This document shows positions 16,980 through 25,769 of a DNA stretch of 64,000 nucleotides, piece by piece. The notes beneath the pieces were generated by a model. That model had not been told where the DNA came from, ran no database searches, and was given only the letters and a program-made list of their open reading frames with translations. Origin of the DNA: Serratia fonticola (GTDB taxonomy: Bacteria; Pseudomonadota; Gammaproteobacteria; Enterobacterales; Enterobacteriaceae). Position 1 is the stretch's first letter, and every line of letters starts with the position of its first letter. A program made the position numbers and the translations under genes. The DNA lies in the NCBI RefSeq assembly GCF_006715025.1, contig NZ_VFMK01000001.1, positions 5,208,001 through 5,272,000 of the forward strand, in the 5' to 3' direction.

Positions 16980-17439
16980 TGATATTCACCTTAAAAACAA
17001 GTTAAACGCCGCTGTCTTTCCGTAGAAAACCATTTCAGCTAATGATAGCAACTCGTTTTTTAGATGTAAGTAAAACTATGATTCCTGTTTGTAATTCATA
17101 TAAACACGAATCATGCACCACTTATCCAAATGAATTTAAAGGAATTTACACACTATTTTTAACCATTCGGTTTTTCATTTAAATTTGTGAAGTAGCCCAT
17201 GGTATTTAACAGAAATGATTGCGTCATTTAAAAAACCATCATTAAAAACCATTTTAATTCAAAAATATGTGCGCTCTATAAAACAAAAAACACGGTATTT
17301 AGCTTAACAATAAAAACATCTGTGATGGAAGTCAAAATTCATTAACCTTGTTTTAAATAGTGTTACTAGCGTTAACTCATACAACATTGATGATTGTTGT
17401 TATTTGGATATTTCAATCAGAATAATTTTTGAGTTAAAT
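16980..17439. other. AT-rich intergenic region upstream of leuC
   Basis: About 460 bp, strikingly AT-rich compared with the rest of the window, without an ORF I would defend. It contains the dyad at 17078 and presumably the operon promoter. The composition suggests acquired DNA or an H-NS-bound region. Confidence 0.5.
17078..17114. promoter_or_regulatory. Long dyad upstream of leuC, candidate LysR operator
   Basis: ATGATTCCTGTTT (17078-17090) and AAACACGAATCAT (17102-17114) are inverted copies with 12 of 13 matches and an 11-bp centre. It lies about 100-135 bp before the leuC start, the usual distance of a LysR-type recognition site. Confidence 0.5.
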
Positions 17440-17688
17440 ATGGCAAACCATTCAAATAAAAGTCGTCTCAGGGATTCTCTGCCCGGTTATTCATTTCACC
17501 TTTAACCGGCCTTGCTGAATTGTCAGCATTATATTCAAGCGTTATTACCTAAGTTGAGCGAAGTTTATAATATTCCCTTAACTCAAAGCGGACCGATCCT
17601 CATCAGCTTATTGCTCATCTTGTTTGCCGCCCCTTGCGCCACTAAAGATACCGCTATCGGAAAGGAAAAACACGGGTCAATACATTAG
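17440..17688 (+). pseudogene. Remnant of an MFS transporter N-terminus
   Basis: An ATG at 17440 reads MANHSNKSRLRDSLPGYSFH then stops. Shifting frame gives FISPLTGLAELSALY, and a further shift gives IQALLPKLSEVYNIPLTQSG and a hydrophobic run ending at TAG 17688. This order (short polar head, helix 1, PLLPxLSxxYxIxxxQSG, helix 2) is typical of the first quarter of YnfM-like MFS permeases. The gene is frameshifted and truncated. No other part is present. Confidence 0.45.
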
Positions 17689-17711
17689 GCTGATATTGCT
17701 GCCAGCGTGGG

Positions 17712-17739
17712 TTGCTAATGCCGTTATTGGCATTAGCAA
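17712..17739. terminator. 11-bp stem hairpin after the aldo/keto reductase gene
   Basis: TTGCTAATGCC, loop GTTATT, GGCATTAGCAA: perfect inverted repeat 10 bp past the reductase stop. No T-run follows on the minus strand. Confidence 0.5.
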
Positions 17740-17748
17740 TCACATCAT

Positions 17749-18741
17749 TTACCCGTTAATAAACTCCATCCCCACCTGCGTGTAACGCTCCCCGGCCACG
17801 CCTGCCAGTGGGAATACCGCCTCAATCGCCGCCAGCTCCTGCTCACTCAGCTTGATGTCCGCCGCCGCCACGTTTTCTTCCAGATAGCGTCGGCGCTTGG
17901 TCCCCGGGATTGGCACAATATGTTCCCCCTGCGCCAGCACCCAGGCCAGAGCCAGTTGTGACGGCGCAACGCCTTTCTGCTTGGCCAATTCACTGACTTT
18001 TTCTACCAGAGCCAGGTTGCGGGCAAAGTTGTCCCCCTGGAAACGCGGGTTGCTGCGGCGAAAATCATCTGCCGCCAAATCCTCAATCCGTTTGATCGCC
18101 CCGGTGAGAAATCCCCGCCCTAATGGGCTGTAGGCGACAAAACCAATTCCCAGCCGCTGGCAGGCAGCAAGTTGCCCCTGCTCCGCATCTCGGCTCCACA
18201 GGGAATACTCCGTCTGTAATGCCGTTATTGGATGAACCTTCTGCGCCCGCTCCAGCGTGGCGACGGACGACTCGCTCAGACCGATATGGCGGATCTTGCC
18301 CTCTTTGATCAGATCCGCCATGGTGCCGACTACCTCTTCGATCGGCACCGTGGGATCGACACGATGCTGGTAGTAAAGATCGATCGTTTCCACTCCCAGC
18401 CGCTGCAAACTGCCTTCCACCGAACGGCGAATATACTCCGGCTTGCTGCTCACTCCCCGCGCATGGGGATCGACCGGATCGCGAACAATACCGAATTTAG
18501 TCGCCAGAAATACCCGATCGCGCTTGCCTTTGATCGCCTTGCCAATCAGCTGTTCATTCGTGTGCGGGCCATACATGTCTGCGGTATCCAGCATAGTCAC
18601 CCCCAGCTCCAGCGCCCGGTGCAGCGTAGCAATAGCTTCATGTTCATCGTGGTCGGTAGAGTAGAAATCACTCATCCCCATGCAACCTAAACCCAGAGCA
18701 GAGACGGTAGGACCGTTGGAACCTAATTTACGCTGTTGCAT
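17749..18741 (-). CDS. Aldo/keto reductase
   Basis: 330 residues from MQQRKLGSNGPTVSALGLGC. NADPH-dependent TIM-barrel oxidoreductase with the tetrad Asp/Tyr in DTADMYG, Lys in LATKFG and His in YYQHRVDP, plus the C-terminal cofactor segment IPGTKRRRYLEEN. Closest in type to the YakC/AKR13 group acting on aldehydes; substrate unknown. The ATG at 18741 follows AAGGA; a longer start at 18825 is unlikely. Divergent from a LysR gene 116 bp away that probably controls it. Confidence 0.9.
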   Translation of the reverse strand: MQQRKLGSNGPTVSALGLGCMGMSDFYSTDHDEHEAIATLHRALELGVTMLDTADMYGPHTNEQLIGKAIKGKRDRVFLATKFGIVRDPVDPHARGVSSKPEYIRRSVEGSLQRLGVETIDLYYQHRVDPTVPIEEVVGTMADLIKEGKIRHIGLSESSVATLERAQKVHPITALQTEYSLWSRDAEQGQLAACQRLGIGFVAYSPLGRGFLTGAIKRIEDLAADDFRRSNPRFQGDNFARNLALVEKVSELAKQKGVAPSQLALAWVLAQGEHIVPIPGTKRRRYLEENVAAADIKLSEQELAAIEAVFPLAGVAGERYTQVGMEFING

Positions 18742-18857
18742 CGTGTTGTCCTTGTTAAACATGGATGTCAAAACAAAGTCTGGTTGTTTAGTCAACAAAG
18801 ATAAATAATGCAGATTGCACATCACTGTTCATAAATCACTAACAATGCGGTGGCAAC

Positions 18858-19751
18858 ATGGATCAAATTCAGGCGATGCGGATCTTCACCCGCATCGTGG
18901 AACTGGGCAGCTTCAGCCGTGCGGCTGAACGGTTACAACTCCCACGAGCCACGGTAAGCAACGTGCTCAAACGCCTGGAACAGCGGCTGGGTGTCAGATT
19001 ATTGATCCGCACGACGCGCCAGGTGCAAATCACCGCAGAGGGGACGTTGTACTACCAACGCTGCCTGCACCTGCTGGACGCGCTGGAAGAAGCGGATACC
19101 CTGTTCAGCCACCACAAGCTGCAACCCAGCGGCAAGGTACGCATCGATATGCCACATTCACTGGCACGGGAGATCGTCATCCCGGCGCTGCATGATTTTT
19201 ATCAGCACTATCCGCAGATAGAAATTGCGCTTGGCGCCAACGATACCCATGTTGATCTGCTTCGCGAAGGGGTGGACTGTGTGCTACGCGCCTGGGAAAC
19301 CAAGGACGATACGCTGGTTGCGCGGCGCATTGCCCAGATGCCGCAGGTGACCTGCGCCTCGCCCGGGTATCTGCAGCAATTTGGCCTACCAGAATCGATA
19401 GACCATCTGCAGCATCATCAGGCTGTGGGGTATTTCTCGCTGATTAACAACCGCAACTATCCGCTGGAATTTTGCCGTCATGGCAACCTTGAACTGCGCG
19501 CGTTATCCAGCGAGCTGAGCGTTAGCGGTGCCGATGCCTATACCAGCGCCTGCCGTGCCGGTTTTGGGCTGATTCAAGGGGCGCGCTTTTCACTGGCGCA
19601 CTGGCTGCAACAGGGAGAACTGGTGGAAGTGCTGGCCGATACCCCTCCACCGCCGATGCCAATTTATATCATGTATCCACCAGGCCGCTTCCTGGCACCT
19701 CGCGTCAGAGTATTGATTGATTGGCTAATTACCTTATTCAACAAAGCGTAA
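18858..19751 (+). CDS. LysR-family transcriptional regulator
   Basis: 297 residues: N-terminal HTH (MRIFTRIVELGSFSRAAERL, residues 6-25) and LysR substrate-binding domain. Divergently arranged with the aldo/keto reductase gene, the usual layout of a LysR regulator and its target. Effector unknown. A small repeat element follows the stop codon. Confidence 0.9.
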   Translation: MDQIQAMRIFTRIVELGSFSRAAERLQLPRATVSNVLKRLEQRLGVRLLIRTTRQVQITAEGTLYYQRCLHLLDALEEADTLFSHHKLQPSGKVRIDMPHSLAREIVIPALHDFYQHYPQIEIALGANDTHVDLLREGVDCVLRAWETKDDTLVARRIAQMPQVTCASPGYLQQFGLPESIDHLQHHQAVGYFSLINNRNYPLEFCRHGNLELRALSSELSVSGADAYTSACRAGFGLIQGARFSLAHWLQQGELVEVLADTPPPPMPIYIMYPPGRFLAPRVRVLIDWLITLFNKA

Positions 19752-19756
19752 CTTGC

Positions 19757-19805
19757 TATCGCCAATAGATTCCAATCTGCTTGTGTTTGAAAGATGCAGG
19801 GGATA
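19757..19805. repeat. Short inverted-end repeat (49 bp) after the LysR gene
   Basis: TATCGCCAATAGATTCCAAT at the left and TTTGAAAGATGCAGGGGATA at the right are inverted relatives. Same family as 11470-11674 but without the interior. Confidence 0.5.
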
Positions 19806-19848
19806 TGGCGTTTTTTACAGCAAACGCCGCTAATCCGGGAAATAACTA

Positions 19849-19876
19849 TTGACGTACCCGTCAAAATCTCTAGAAT
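19849..19876 (+). promoter_or_regulatory. Sigma70 promoter of the leucine tRNA operon
   Basis: TTGACG (19849-19854), 16-bp spacer, TAGAAT (19871-19876), then a GC-rich stretch TCGCCTCCG typical of stringently controlled stable-RNA promoters. The first tRNA begins about 41 bp after the -10 box. Confidence 0.75.
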
Positions 19877-19917
19877 TCGCCTCCGTGGTAGCGTTACTCA
19901 GGTAACGTTTCTGGTAA

Positions 19918-20004
19918 GCGAAGGTGGCGGAATTGGTAGACGCGCTAGCTTCAGGTGTTAGTGTCCTTACGGACGTGAGGGTTCAAGTCCCTCTCTTCGC
20001 ACCA
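19918..20004 (+). tRNA. leuV: tRNA-Leu (anticodon CAG), copy 1
   Basis: 87 bases including encoded CCA. Acceptor GCGAAGG/CTTCGC, D arm, CAG anticodon in the CTTCAGG loop, long class II variable arm GTCC-TTAC-GGAC and TTCAAGT T-loop. First of three tandem copies, as in E. coli leuVPQ. Confidence 0.97.
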
Positions 20005-20038
20005 AATAACCACATGATTTATATTGCACAGCATCGAT

Positions 20039-20125
20039 GCGAAGGTGGCGGAATTGGTAGACGCGCTAGCTTCAGGTGTTAGTGTTCTTACGGACGTGAG
20101 GGTTCAAGTCCCTCTCTTCGCACCA
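20039..20125 (+). tRNA. leuP: tRNA-Leu (anticodon CAG), copy 2
   Basis: Same as copy 1 apart from one C to T change in the variable arm (GTTC instead of GTCC), which turns a G-C pair into a G-U pair and should not impair folding. CCA encoded. Confidence 0.97.
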
Positions 20126-20164
20126 CGCTGGCGACGTAATATAAATCAAAACAACATCGACTGT

Positions 20165-20251
20165 GCGAAGGTGGCGGAATTGGTAGACGCGCTAGCTTCA
20201 GGTGTTAGTGTCCTTACGGACGTGAGGGTTCAAGTCCCTCTCTTCGCACCA
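20165..20251 (+). tRNA. leuQ: tRNA-Leu (anticodon CAG), copy 3
   Basis: Identical by eye to copy 1, with encoded CCA. Separated from copy 2 by 39 bp of unrelated spacer, so the array is processed from one precursor. Confidence 0.97.
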
Positions 20252-20295
20252 ATTGATGGGTTCTCTTCCGGTTATTCCTCTGCGTTAAATCCTTT

Positions 20296-20333
20296 AAAAA
20301 AACCAACACGCTAATGCGTAGTTTTGTTGTTTT
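20296..20333. terminator. Probable bidirectional terminator after the tRNA array
   Basis: A-rich run, then ACGC-TAAT-GCGT with flanking CAAC/GTTG, then a T-rich run (TTTTGTTGTTTT). The A-tract/hairpin/T-tract layout would serve both the tRNA operon and the convergent gene at 20333. Confidence 0.5.
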
Positions 20334-20632
20334 CAGCCGAAATTGAAATGCAGGCTGATTGCGGCTAATCCACCGGCCAGGGCCATACAGGAAGGGAGCA
20401 ACAGGTAGTGACGCCAACGGCTGTTGAACAGCATCACCAGCGTTGCCAACATGGCAATCACGATCAAGGTGCGCAACTGCATCATATCAAGCTCAATCAA
20501 TGCCAGTAAGGGCATCAACGCACAGGGCAATAACACGCCCCAGGCGCTGGCAAGCCGGTTCCCCAGATACCAACTGATACTCCACAACCCACACGCGGTA
20601 ATCATGGCTGCCAACATGATGAACTCACTCAC
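20333..20632 (-). CDS. DUF1435-type small membrane protein (YjjZ-like)
   Basis: 99 residues with three to four predicted membrane helices; AWGVLLPCALMPLL and LLLPSCMALAGGLAA recall the DUF1435 family, whose E. coli member yjjZ lies beside leuVPQ. The reading starts at GTG 20632; an ATG at 20617 is an alternative with a similarly weak ribosome site. Function unknown. Confidence 0.65.
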   Translation of the reverse strand: MSEFIMLAAMITACGLWSISWYLGNRLASAWGVLLPCALMPLLALIELDMMQLRTLIVIAMLATLVMLFNSRWRHYLLLPSCMALAGGLAAISLHFNFG

Positions 20633-20877
20633 AAGTGATAATGATAACCAATATCATATAATACTTTTTTCAAGTACGCATCATTTTCACTTCCAAAGGG
20701 AACTCAGATGACAGCCTGGTGAAAAAATGATAGCCTTTCATAAGAAAATTCTTAGATTTAATAACCGATTAATAATAACCCATTAGAACTATTCATCGCA
20801 GGATGCTGCACGTAGGCATCGGGAATTTTCACCACGTTTTCTTTGGCAGACCTAATGTGTAAAGAGTGATCCCCCGT

Positions 20878-21954
20878 ATGAACTCGCGTTCTTATCAGGA
20901 GCTGCAAAACAGCAAACATCGGTTATCGCTGTTTCTTTTCTTATTGATGAGTGCAGCCTCTGCCATCTTTACGCTATTTGTCCCGTTTAAACAGACGCCG
21001 GCACTCTCGCAACCTTTGATTAGCATCCCGCTGGTTTGCCTGACAGCGATGTTGTATACCCTCTATTCTCCGCGTGACTACGTCAGAAAGCTGAACCTGT
21101 TTGCCATTATTCTAGGGCTACTGTGGGCAGCGCACATTTACAGTAAAAACCAATACACGGCCAACGACAGTCATAGCTTCCTGTTGATCAGCCTGTTCAG
21201 CATTTTCTTTATCAGTGCCATCTCGCTGACGGATAACTTTATCGCCTTCTGCCTGCACACGGTGCCCTCGGCACTCACTATCCTGTGGCTGGACAATATG
21301 CATAATACAACGCGTATCCTGTTCACCATCCTGCTGCCGATTATCGCTTTTTCCGTTCATCACTTACTGTTGAAGCGTAGCGAAATGTTCACCCAGCTTC
21401 TGGTCACCAACCTGTATCACGAGAGAGACAAATTCAGCGATCTCAGCATGTTGGATCCTCTCACTGGCCTGTATAACCGCCGTGGATTAGAGAATAAGCT
21501 GAACCAGTTGCTCTCTCCCACATCAGGCCGTCACTTCGTGCTGTTGCTTGATATCGATCACTTCAAGGCCTACAACGATCGCTATGGCCATACCATCGGC
21601 GATCGGGCACTGGTGCAGGTGGCGGCGGCGATCCGGGATGCGGTACGTTCCCGCGATGTCGTGGTACGTTATGGTGGAGAGGAGTTTCTGGTGCTGCTGA
21701 CCAACGTCAGCGAAGACTACGCCACCTACCTGGCAGAAAGCGTGCGCCAATGTGTGCAGGAACTGACCATTACCCACCGCCTTGATGCGCAGGAAACCAG
21801 CAAGGTCACATTGAGCGCCGGAATTTCTGCGCTGGATAAGCTGGATGTCGACTCGGCTATCGTTGCCGCAGATACCGCTCTGTATCTGGCAAAAAACAGT
21901 GGCCGCAACAATATCCAGTTAGCCCCCTGCCTACCTCCGAGAACAAACGTGTAA
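20878..21954 (+). CDS. Membrane-bound diguanylate cyclase (GGDEF domain)
   Basis: 358 residues from the ATG at 20878 (a GTG at 20866 is possible). Five to six transmembrane helices in the first 165 residues, a short linker helix, then a GGDEF domain: DPLTGLYNRRG, DIDHFKAYND, the active-site RYGGEEF (about 264-270) and an intact inhibitory site RxxD (RSRD) five residues before it. It should make c-di-GMP from GTP with product inhibition. The sensory membrane part is not a named domain that I recognise. Monocistronic. Confidence 0.9.
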   Translation: MNSRSYQELQNSKHRLSLFLFLLMSAASAIFTLFVPFKQTPALSQPLISIPLVCLTAMLYTLYSPRDYVRKLNLFAIILGLLWAAHIYSKNQYTANDSHSFLLISLFSIFFISAISLTDNFIAFCLHTVPSALTILWLDNMHNTTRILFTILLPIIAFSVHHLLLKRSEMFTQLLVTNLYHERDKFSDLSMLDPLTGLYNRRGLENKLNQLLSPTSGRHFVLLLDIDHFKAYNDRYGHTIGDRALVQVAAAIRDAVRSRDVVVRYGGEEFLVLLTNVSEDYATYLAESVRQCVQELTITHRLDAQETSKVTLSAGISALDKLDVDSAIVAADTALYLAKNSGRNNIQLAPCLPPRTNV

Positions 21955-22124
21955 ATGCGCATTACAGGCCCCACCGCACGAAAGTGATGATATCCCCTTA
22001 AGCCTGAATGGCAGCCTGGCGCAGACAGCCTTCCGTCATAAACGGTAGGCGAGAAGCTCATGAAAAAAATTTACCTTTCGCCACTTTTACCACATGCGAT
22101 TAGGGCAACGGCGCATTACACTAG

Positions 22125-23315
22125 GTGAAAATTTACGCCTTCCCTGCAACATTTTTAAATGGAAAACGATCGTTGAACACCTCACTCTCCACGTTATTGC
22201 TGGCGCTGGGCCTGTGTGCCGCGCCACTGGTCAGTCAGGCCGCCGACGCCCAACTGACGTCACAAATCGTTGATCAGTATGCCGAACATATCTTCTTCAA
22301 CAGTGGCGCAACCGGTATGGCCCTGGTCGTGATTGATAATAATCAGGTGGTTAATCGCAGTTTTGGCGATACCAAACCCGGCAACAACCTGCGTCCACGC
22401 CCCGATTCGCTGATCCGCATCGCCTCTATCACCAAGTTGATGACCAGCGAAGTGATGGTCAAAATGGCCGCGGAAGGTAAAGTGAAACTCACCGATCCGT
22501 TACGTAAATATGCTCCCAAAGGAGCGATTGTTCCGGCCTATAACTCACGCCAGCCAATCACCTTGCTGAACCTGGCTACCCATACCAGTGCGCTGCCACG
22601 TGAGCAGCCAGGTAAAAAACCGCCAAAAACCCCGGTCTTCACCTGGCCCACCAAGGCACAACGCTGGCAGTGGCTGGCTCATGCGACCATCACCGTCCCC
22701 CCCGGCGTCCGGGCGGCTTATTCCAACCTGGCCTACGACCTGCTGGCCGATGCGCTCTCCCGTGCCGCTGGCAAGCCCTACAACGCGCTGCTGCGTGAGA
22801 AAGTCACCGCCCCCCTGGGGATGGTGGATACCACGCTGACCCCCAGTGCCGAACAGTGTTCACGCCTGATGGTGGCGGCCGCCGGGCCAAGCGCCTGCCG
22901 TGACACCACCGCCGCCGGTGGCAGCGGTGGCGTTTACTCGACGCCACGTGATATGCAGCGCTGGATGCAGCAGTTCCTTTCCTCCAACGTCACCGGCCCA
23001 CGCAAATCGACGGCCATGAGTGAACAAACCATGTACTTCCAACGCAAAGATCTGGCATCGCTGAAAGGGATGGATGTACCGGGCGAAGCCTCCGCATTGG
23101 GCCTGGGTTGGGTCTATATGGCGCCTAAAGACGGCCTGCCGGGGATCATTCAGAAAACCGGTGGCGGTGGCGGATTTATTACTTACATGGCGATGGTGCC
23201 GCAGAAAAATATCGGCGTGTTTGTGGTTGTTACCCGCTCGGAGCTGACCAAGTTCACCAATATGAGCGATCCGGTCAACCGCCTGGTTGGGGACCTGGTC
23301 GCGAATAAGGGCTGA
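22125..23315 (+). CDS. ampH: D-alanyl-D-alanine carboxypeptidase/endopeptidase AmpH
   Basis: Periplasmic class C penicillin-binding protein involved in peptidoglycan remodelling. The serine motif SITKL (SxxK), the YSN motif (AAYSNLAYD) and the KTGGGGGF (KTG) box are present; the region GSGGVYSTP also matches E. coli AmpH. Signal peptide cleaved after VSQA. As read from GTG 22125 it is 396 residues with a basic N-region; a TTG at 22173 with GGAAAA upstream would give 380. Convergent with hpaA. Confidence 0.9.
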   Translation: MKIYAFPATFLNGKRSLNTSLSTLLLALGLCAAPLVSQAADAQLTSQIVDQYAEHIFFNSGATGMALVVIDNNQVVNRSFGDTKPGNNLRPRPDSLIRIASITKLMTSEVMVKMAAEGKVKLTDPLRKYAPKGAIVPAYNSRQPITLLNLATHTSALPREQPGKKPPKTPVFTWPTKAQRWQWLAHATITVPPGVRAAYSNLAYDLLADALSRAAGKPYNALLREKVTAPLGMVDTTLTPSAEQCSRLMVAAAGPSACRDTTAAGGSGGVYSTPRDMQRWMQQFLSSNVTGPRKSTAMSEQTMYFQRKDLASLKGMDVPGEASALGLGWVYMAPKDGLPGIIQKTGGGGGFITYMAMVPQKNIGVFVVVTRSELTKFTNMSDPVNRLVGDLVANKG

Positions 23316-23403
23316 AATTAGCGCATTGTGCTTAAAGGGAAGCGCGATTCTCTTACCCGTCGCTTCGGCAGCAAGCGGTTGCCCATACGATTCGAGTCGC
23401 CCT

Positions 23404-23427
23404 CGTTTGCCGCTTTCGCGGCAAACG
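23404..23427. terminator. Hairpin between convergent ampH and hpaA
   Basis: CGTTTGCCGC, loop TTTC, GCGGCAAACG: a perfect 10-bp stem between the two stop codons, probably shared. No T-run on either side. Confidence 0.5.
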
Positions 23428-23437
23428 CTGACACAGC

Positions 23438-24334
23438 TTACGCCAGCGGATTCTGCGTAGCGCGATAGGCCGAAGGTGAACACCCCTCAAGCCGGTTGAA
23501 GAAGCGCGCAAAATAGGCGGGATCTTTAAACCCCAGGGTATAAGCCGTTTCATGCACCGTACAGGCGCTGAACAACAGTAGGCGCTTGGCTTCACGCAGC
23601 AGGCGGTCGAAAATCAATCGTTTGGGTGGCTGGTTGGCAAAACGACGGCACAGATCGTTGAGACGCGATTCCGTTACCCCCAGCGCCTGGGCATAGTCCG
23701 GCACCGGCAGGTGTTCGCGGAAGCGCTCATCCACCAGCTTATTAAAACGCTGGAACAGTTTCAGCTCACCACGCACGCCGCTGGCAGCCTTGTCGTCTAG
23801 CGAGGTGTTACGTAGCAGCAGCGTGAAGAGTGCCTGAGCCAACAACACCAACGTCTGCTCACGCCCCGCCATCTTGTGGCTGAATTCACGGCGGATCAAT
23901 GCCCAGTAATGCCCCAGAGCCGCCAACTCTTGCGGCACATCCGCCAGTGAAAGACAGATACCGGGCATGTCCAATGCCAGGTTGCTACCTGGATACAACC
24001 GCTCCAACAGCGACCAGATCAACTCCTGGCGCACCGTCAGCACATGGCCATCGCTGTCTGGCTCAGTGAAAAAGGCATGGGGGACCGAAGGTGGGGTGAG
24101 GATAAACAGCGGGGCTTGTACCGAATAGTGCTGATCGTCAAGTTGCAGTTCTATCTTGCCGGTTTCCAGAAAATGCAGTTGAAAGAAGCGATCGTGCCAA
24201 TGCACCTGCATATCGCGGCCGAAAAATGCCGCCAGCCCGGAAAAGGTTTCATAGTGCACCTCATCATTGGCATAACGCGCGTCATACTCTTTGCAGATAT
24301 CGATATTAACGATAAAACCGGTATTTTTCTGCAC
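23438..24334 (-). CDS. hpaA: 4-hydroxyphenylacetate regulator HpaA (AraC/XylS family)
   Basis: 298 residues from a GTG at 24334 (V-Q-K-N-T), with GGAGGAG immediately upstream; E. coli HpaA is 296. N-terminal cupin-like effector domain (QVHWHDRFFQLHFLETG) and C-terminal double HTH with LGFKDPAYFARFFNR. HpaA activates hpaBC in response to 4-hydroxyphenylacetate in E. coli W. Here it follows hpaX but no hpaBC lies downstream; ampH comes next in the opposite direction. A longer start at 24448 would overlap hpaX. Confidence 0.93.
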   Translation of the reverse strand: MQKNTGFIVNIDICKEYDARYANDEVHYETFSGLAAFFGRDMQVHWHDRFFQLHFLETGKIELQLDDQHYSVQAPLFILTPPSVPHAFFTEPDSDGHVLTVRQELIWSLLERLYPGSNLALDMPGICLSLADVPQELAALGHYWALIRREFSHKMAGREQTLVLLAQALFTLLLRNTSLDDKAASGVRGELKLFQRFNKLVDERFREHLPVPDYAQALGVTESRLNDLCRRFANQPPKRLIFDRLLREAKRLLLFSACTVHETAYTLGFKDPAYFARFFNRLEGCSPSAYRATQNPLA

Positions 24335-24336
24335 GC

Positions 24337-24380
24337 TCTCCTCCGAAGATGAGAGGAGGGCCGTGACAGGCTCCTCCTCC
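24337..24380 (-). promoter_or_regulatory. Competing hairpins over the hpaA ribosome-binding site
   Basis: On the minus strand the order is GGAGGAGGAG, then CCCTCCTCTC, then GGAGGAGAGC next to the GTG start. The pyrimidine segment can pair with the first purine segment (leaving the Shine-Dalgarno free) or with the second (masking it). This is a structural reading only. Confidence 0.35.
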
Positions 24381-24387
24381 GATAACC

Positions 24388-25758
24388 TTAAGGTGTTGCT
24401 CGCGGGCGCGAATCCCTCATTGGGATACGCCATACCAGCACCGCGCAAATAATCAACAACGCCGCGACAAAATACAGCCCGGAGTTGAAGCTACCGGTCG
24501 CATCCTTGAACCAGCCGATCAGCAACGGGCTGACCGCCGAGCCAATATTACCGGTGGCATTGATCACCGCGATCCCTACCGCCCTCGCCTCAAAACTAAT
24601 GGATTGATCCGGCGTGGTCCAGAAGATCGCCATCGCCGTGAACGAACCTACCGACGCCATCACAATTCCCAATAATTGGATCATACTGTGGTTGGTCGCC
24701 GAAGCCAGTAACCAGCCCGCCGCGGCAAACAGATAAGGTAACGCCGTATGGTATTTACGCTCCTGTAGCCGATCCGAACGTTTACTCCACCAGATCATCC
24801 CGGCGATGGTACAAATCTGCGGGATCGCCGCCAGGATACCGATCGTGATATTACTGCTGCTCTGGTTAAAACTCTGCAGGATCTGCGGCGTCCAGATGTT
24901 GATGGCACTCAGGGTGTTGGTCAGGCAGAAATAGGCTAGCGTATACATCAGCACGATCGGCGTCAGCACTTCACGCCACAGGCCGCGCTGGCGTATGGCC
25001 TGATGGCTGCTTGGCCCTTCCGGTTGCACCAGTTTGAGCTTATCGGCATCCATCATGGCTTTCAGGCTGCTTTTCTCCTCATCGGTCAGCCATTTGGCTT
25101 TGGCCGGTGTGTCATCAAGATAGAACCACACCACCACCCCCAGGATCACCGAAGGGATACCTTCCAGCAGGAACAGCCACTGCCAGCCTTTGAGATTCAT
25201 CATCCCGTCCAGCGCCAGAATATAGCCGGAAACCAACGATCCCAGCGCCATCGTCACCGGCATGGCGATCATAAACAGCGCATTGGCACGGGCACGGTAA
25301 AACGCCGGGAACCAATAAGTCAGATACACCAGGATCCCAGGCAGGAAACCTGCTTCGGTGATCCCAACGATCATACGCAGTATGTACAGGCTGGTCGGCC
25401 CGGTGGCAAACATGGTGCAGGTGGACGCGATGCCCCACAGCACCATAATGGTGGCGATCCAGCGCCGTGCACCAACGATACTCAGCATCATGTTGCTGGG
25501 AATACCGAAGATCACATAGGTGACATAAAACAGCGTTGCAGCCAGACCGAACATGGTGGAGCTCAGACCGAGATCTTTGCCCATGGTTAAACCGGCAAAC
25601 CCGATGTTGATGCGATCAAGAAATGAAAAAACAAACAAAATGAACAGGAAAATAATCAGGCGCCGAAATAACTTTTTAATCACTGATTGCTCAGCGGCGG
25701 TTAACGCTTTATGTTGCTCTGCCGGGTTAAGCGGCTTGAGCGAATCGACGTTGCTCAT
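24388..25758 (-). CDS. hpaX: 4-hydroxyphenylacetate permease HpaX (MFS)
   Basis: 456 residues, twelve membrane helices, of the anion:cation symporter branch of the MFS. The N-terminal FSFLDRINIGFAGLTMG and the AIFWTTPDQ segment are characteristic of HpaX. It imports 4-hydroxyphenylacetate. It lies after hpaI with a 11-bp gap, so it is probably the last or second last gene of the hpa transcript. Confidence 0.92.
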   Translation of the reverse strand: MSNVDSLKPLNPAEQHKALTAAEQSVIKKLFRRLIIFLFILFVFSFLDRINIGFAGLTMGKDLGLSSTMFGLAATLFYVTYVIFGIPSNMMLSIVGARRWIATIMVLWGIASTCTMFATGPTSLYILRMIVGITEAGFLPGILVYLTYWFPAFYRARANALFMIAMPVTMALGSLVSGYILALDGMMNLKGWQWLFLLEGIPSVILGVVVWFYLDDTPAKAKWLTDEEKSSLKAMMDADKLKLVQPEGPSSHQAIRQRGLWREVLTPIVLMYTLAYFCLTNTLSAINIWTPQILQSFNQSSSNITIGILAAIPQICTIAGMIWWSKRSDRLQERKYHTALPYLFAAAGWLLASATNHSMIQLLGIVMASVGSFTAMAIFWTTPDQSISFEARAVGIAVINATGNIGSAVSPLLIGWFKDATGSFNSGLYFVAALLIICAVLVWRIPMRDSRPRATP

Positions 25759-25769
25759 GGTGACTCCGA

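Noticed and set aside
17749..18825. Extended aldo/keto reductase start at 18825
   Set aside because: The extra 28 residues lack family similarity and would reach into the divergent promoter; ATG 18741 has a ribosome site.
19918..20251. Three near-identical repeats with spacers, CRISPR-like at first sight
   Set aside because: Each repeat is a complete tRNA-Leu(CAG) with encoded CCA; only two spacers, of unequal length, and no cas genes.
25003..25590. His/Gln/Arg-rich frame opposite hpaX
   Set aside because: Composition typical of a mirror frame of a GC-rich membrane-protein gene; hpaX is clear.
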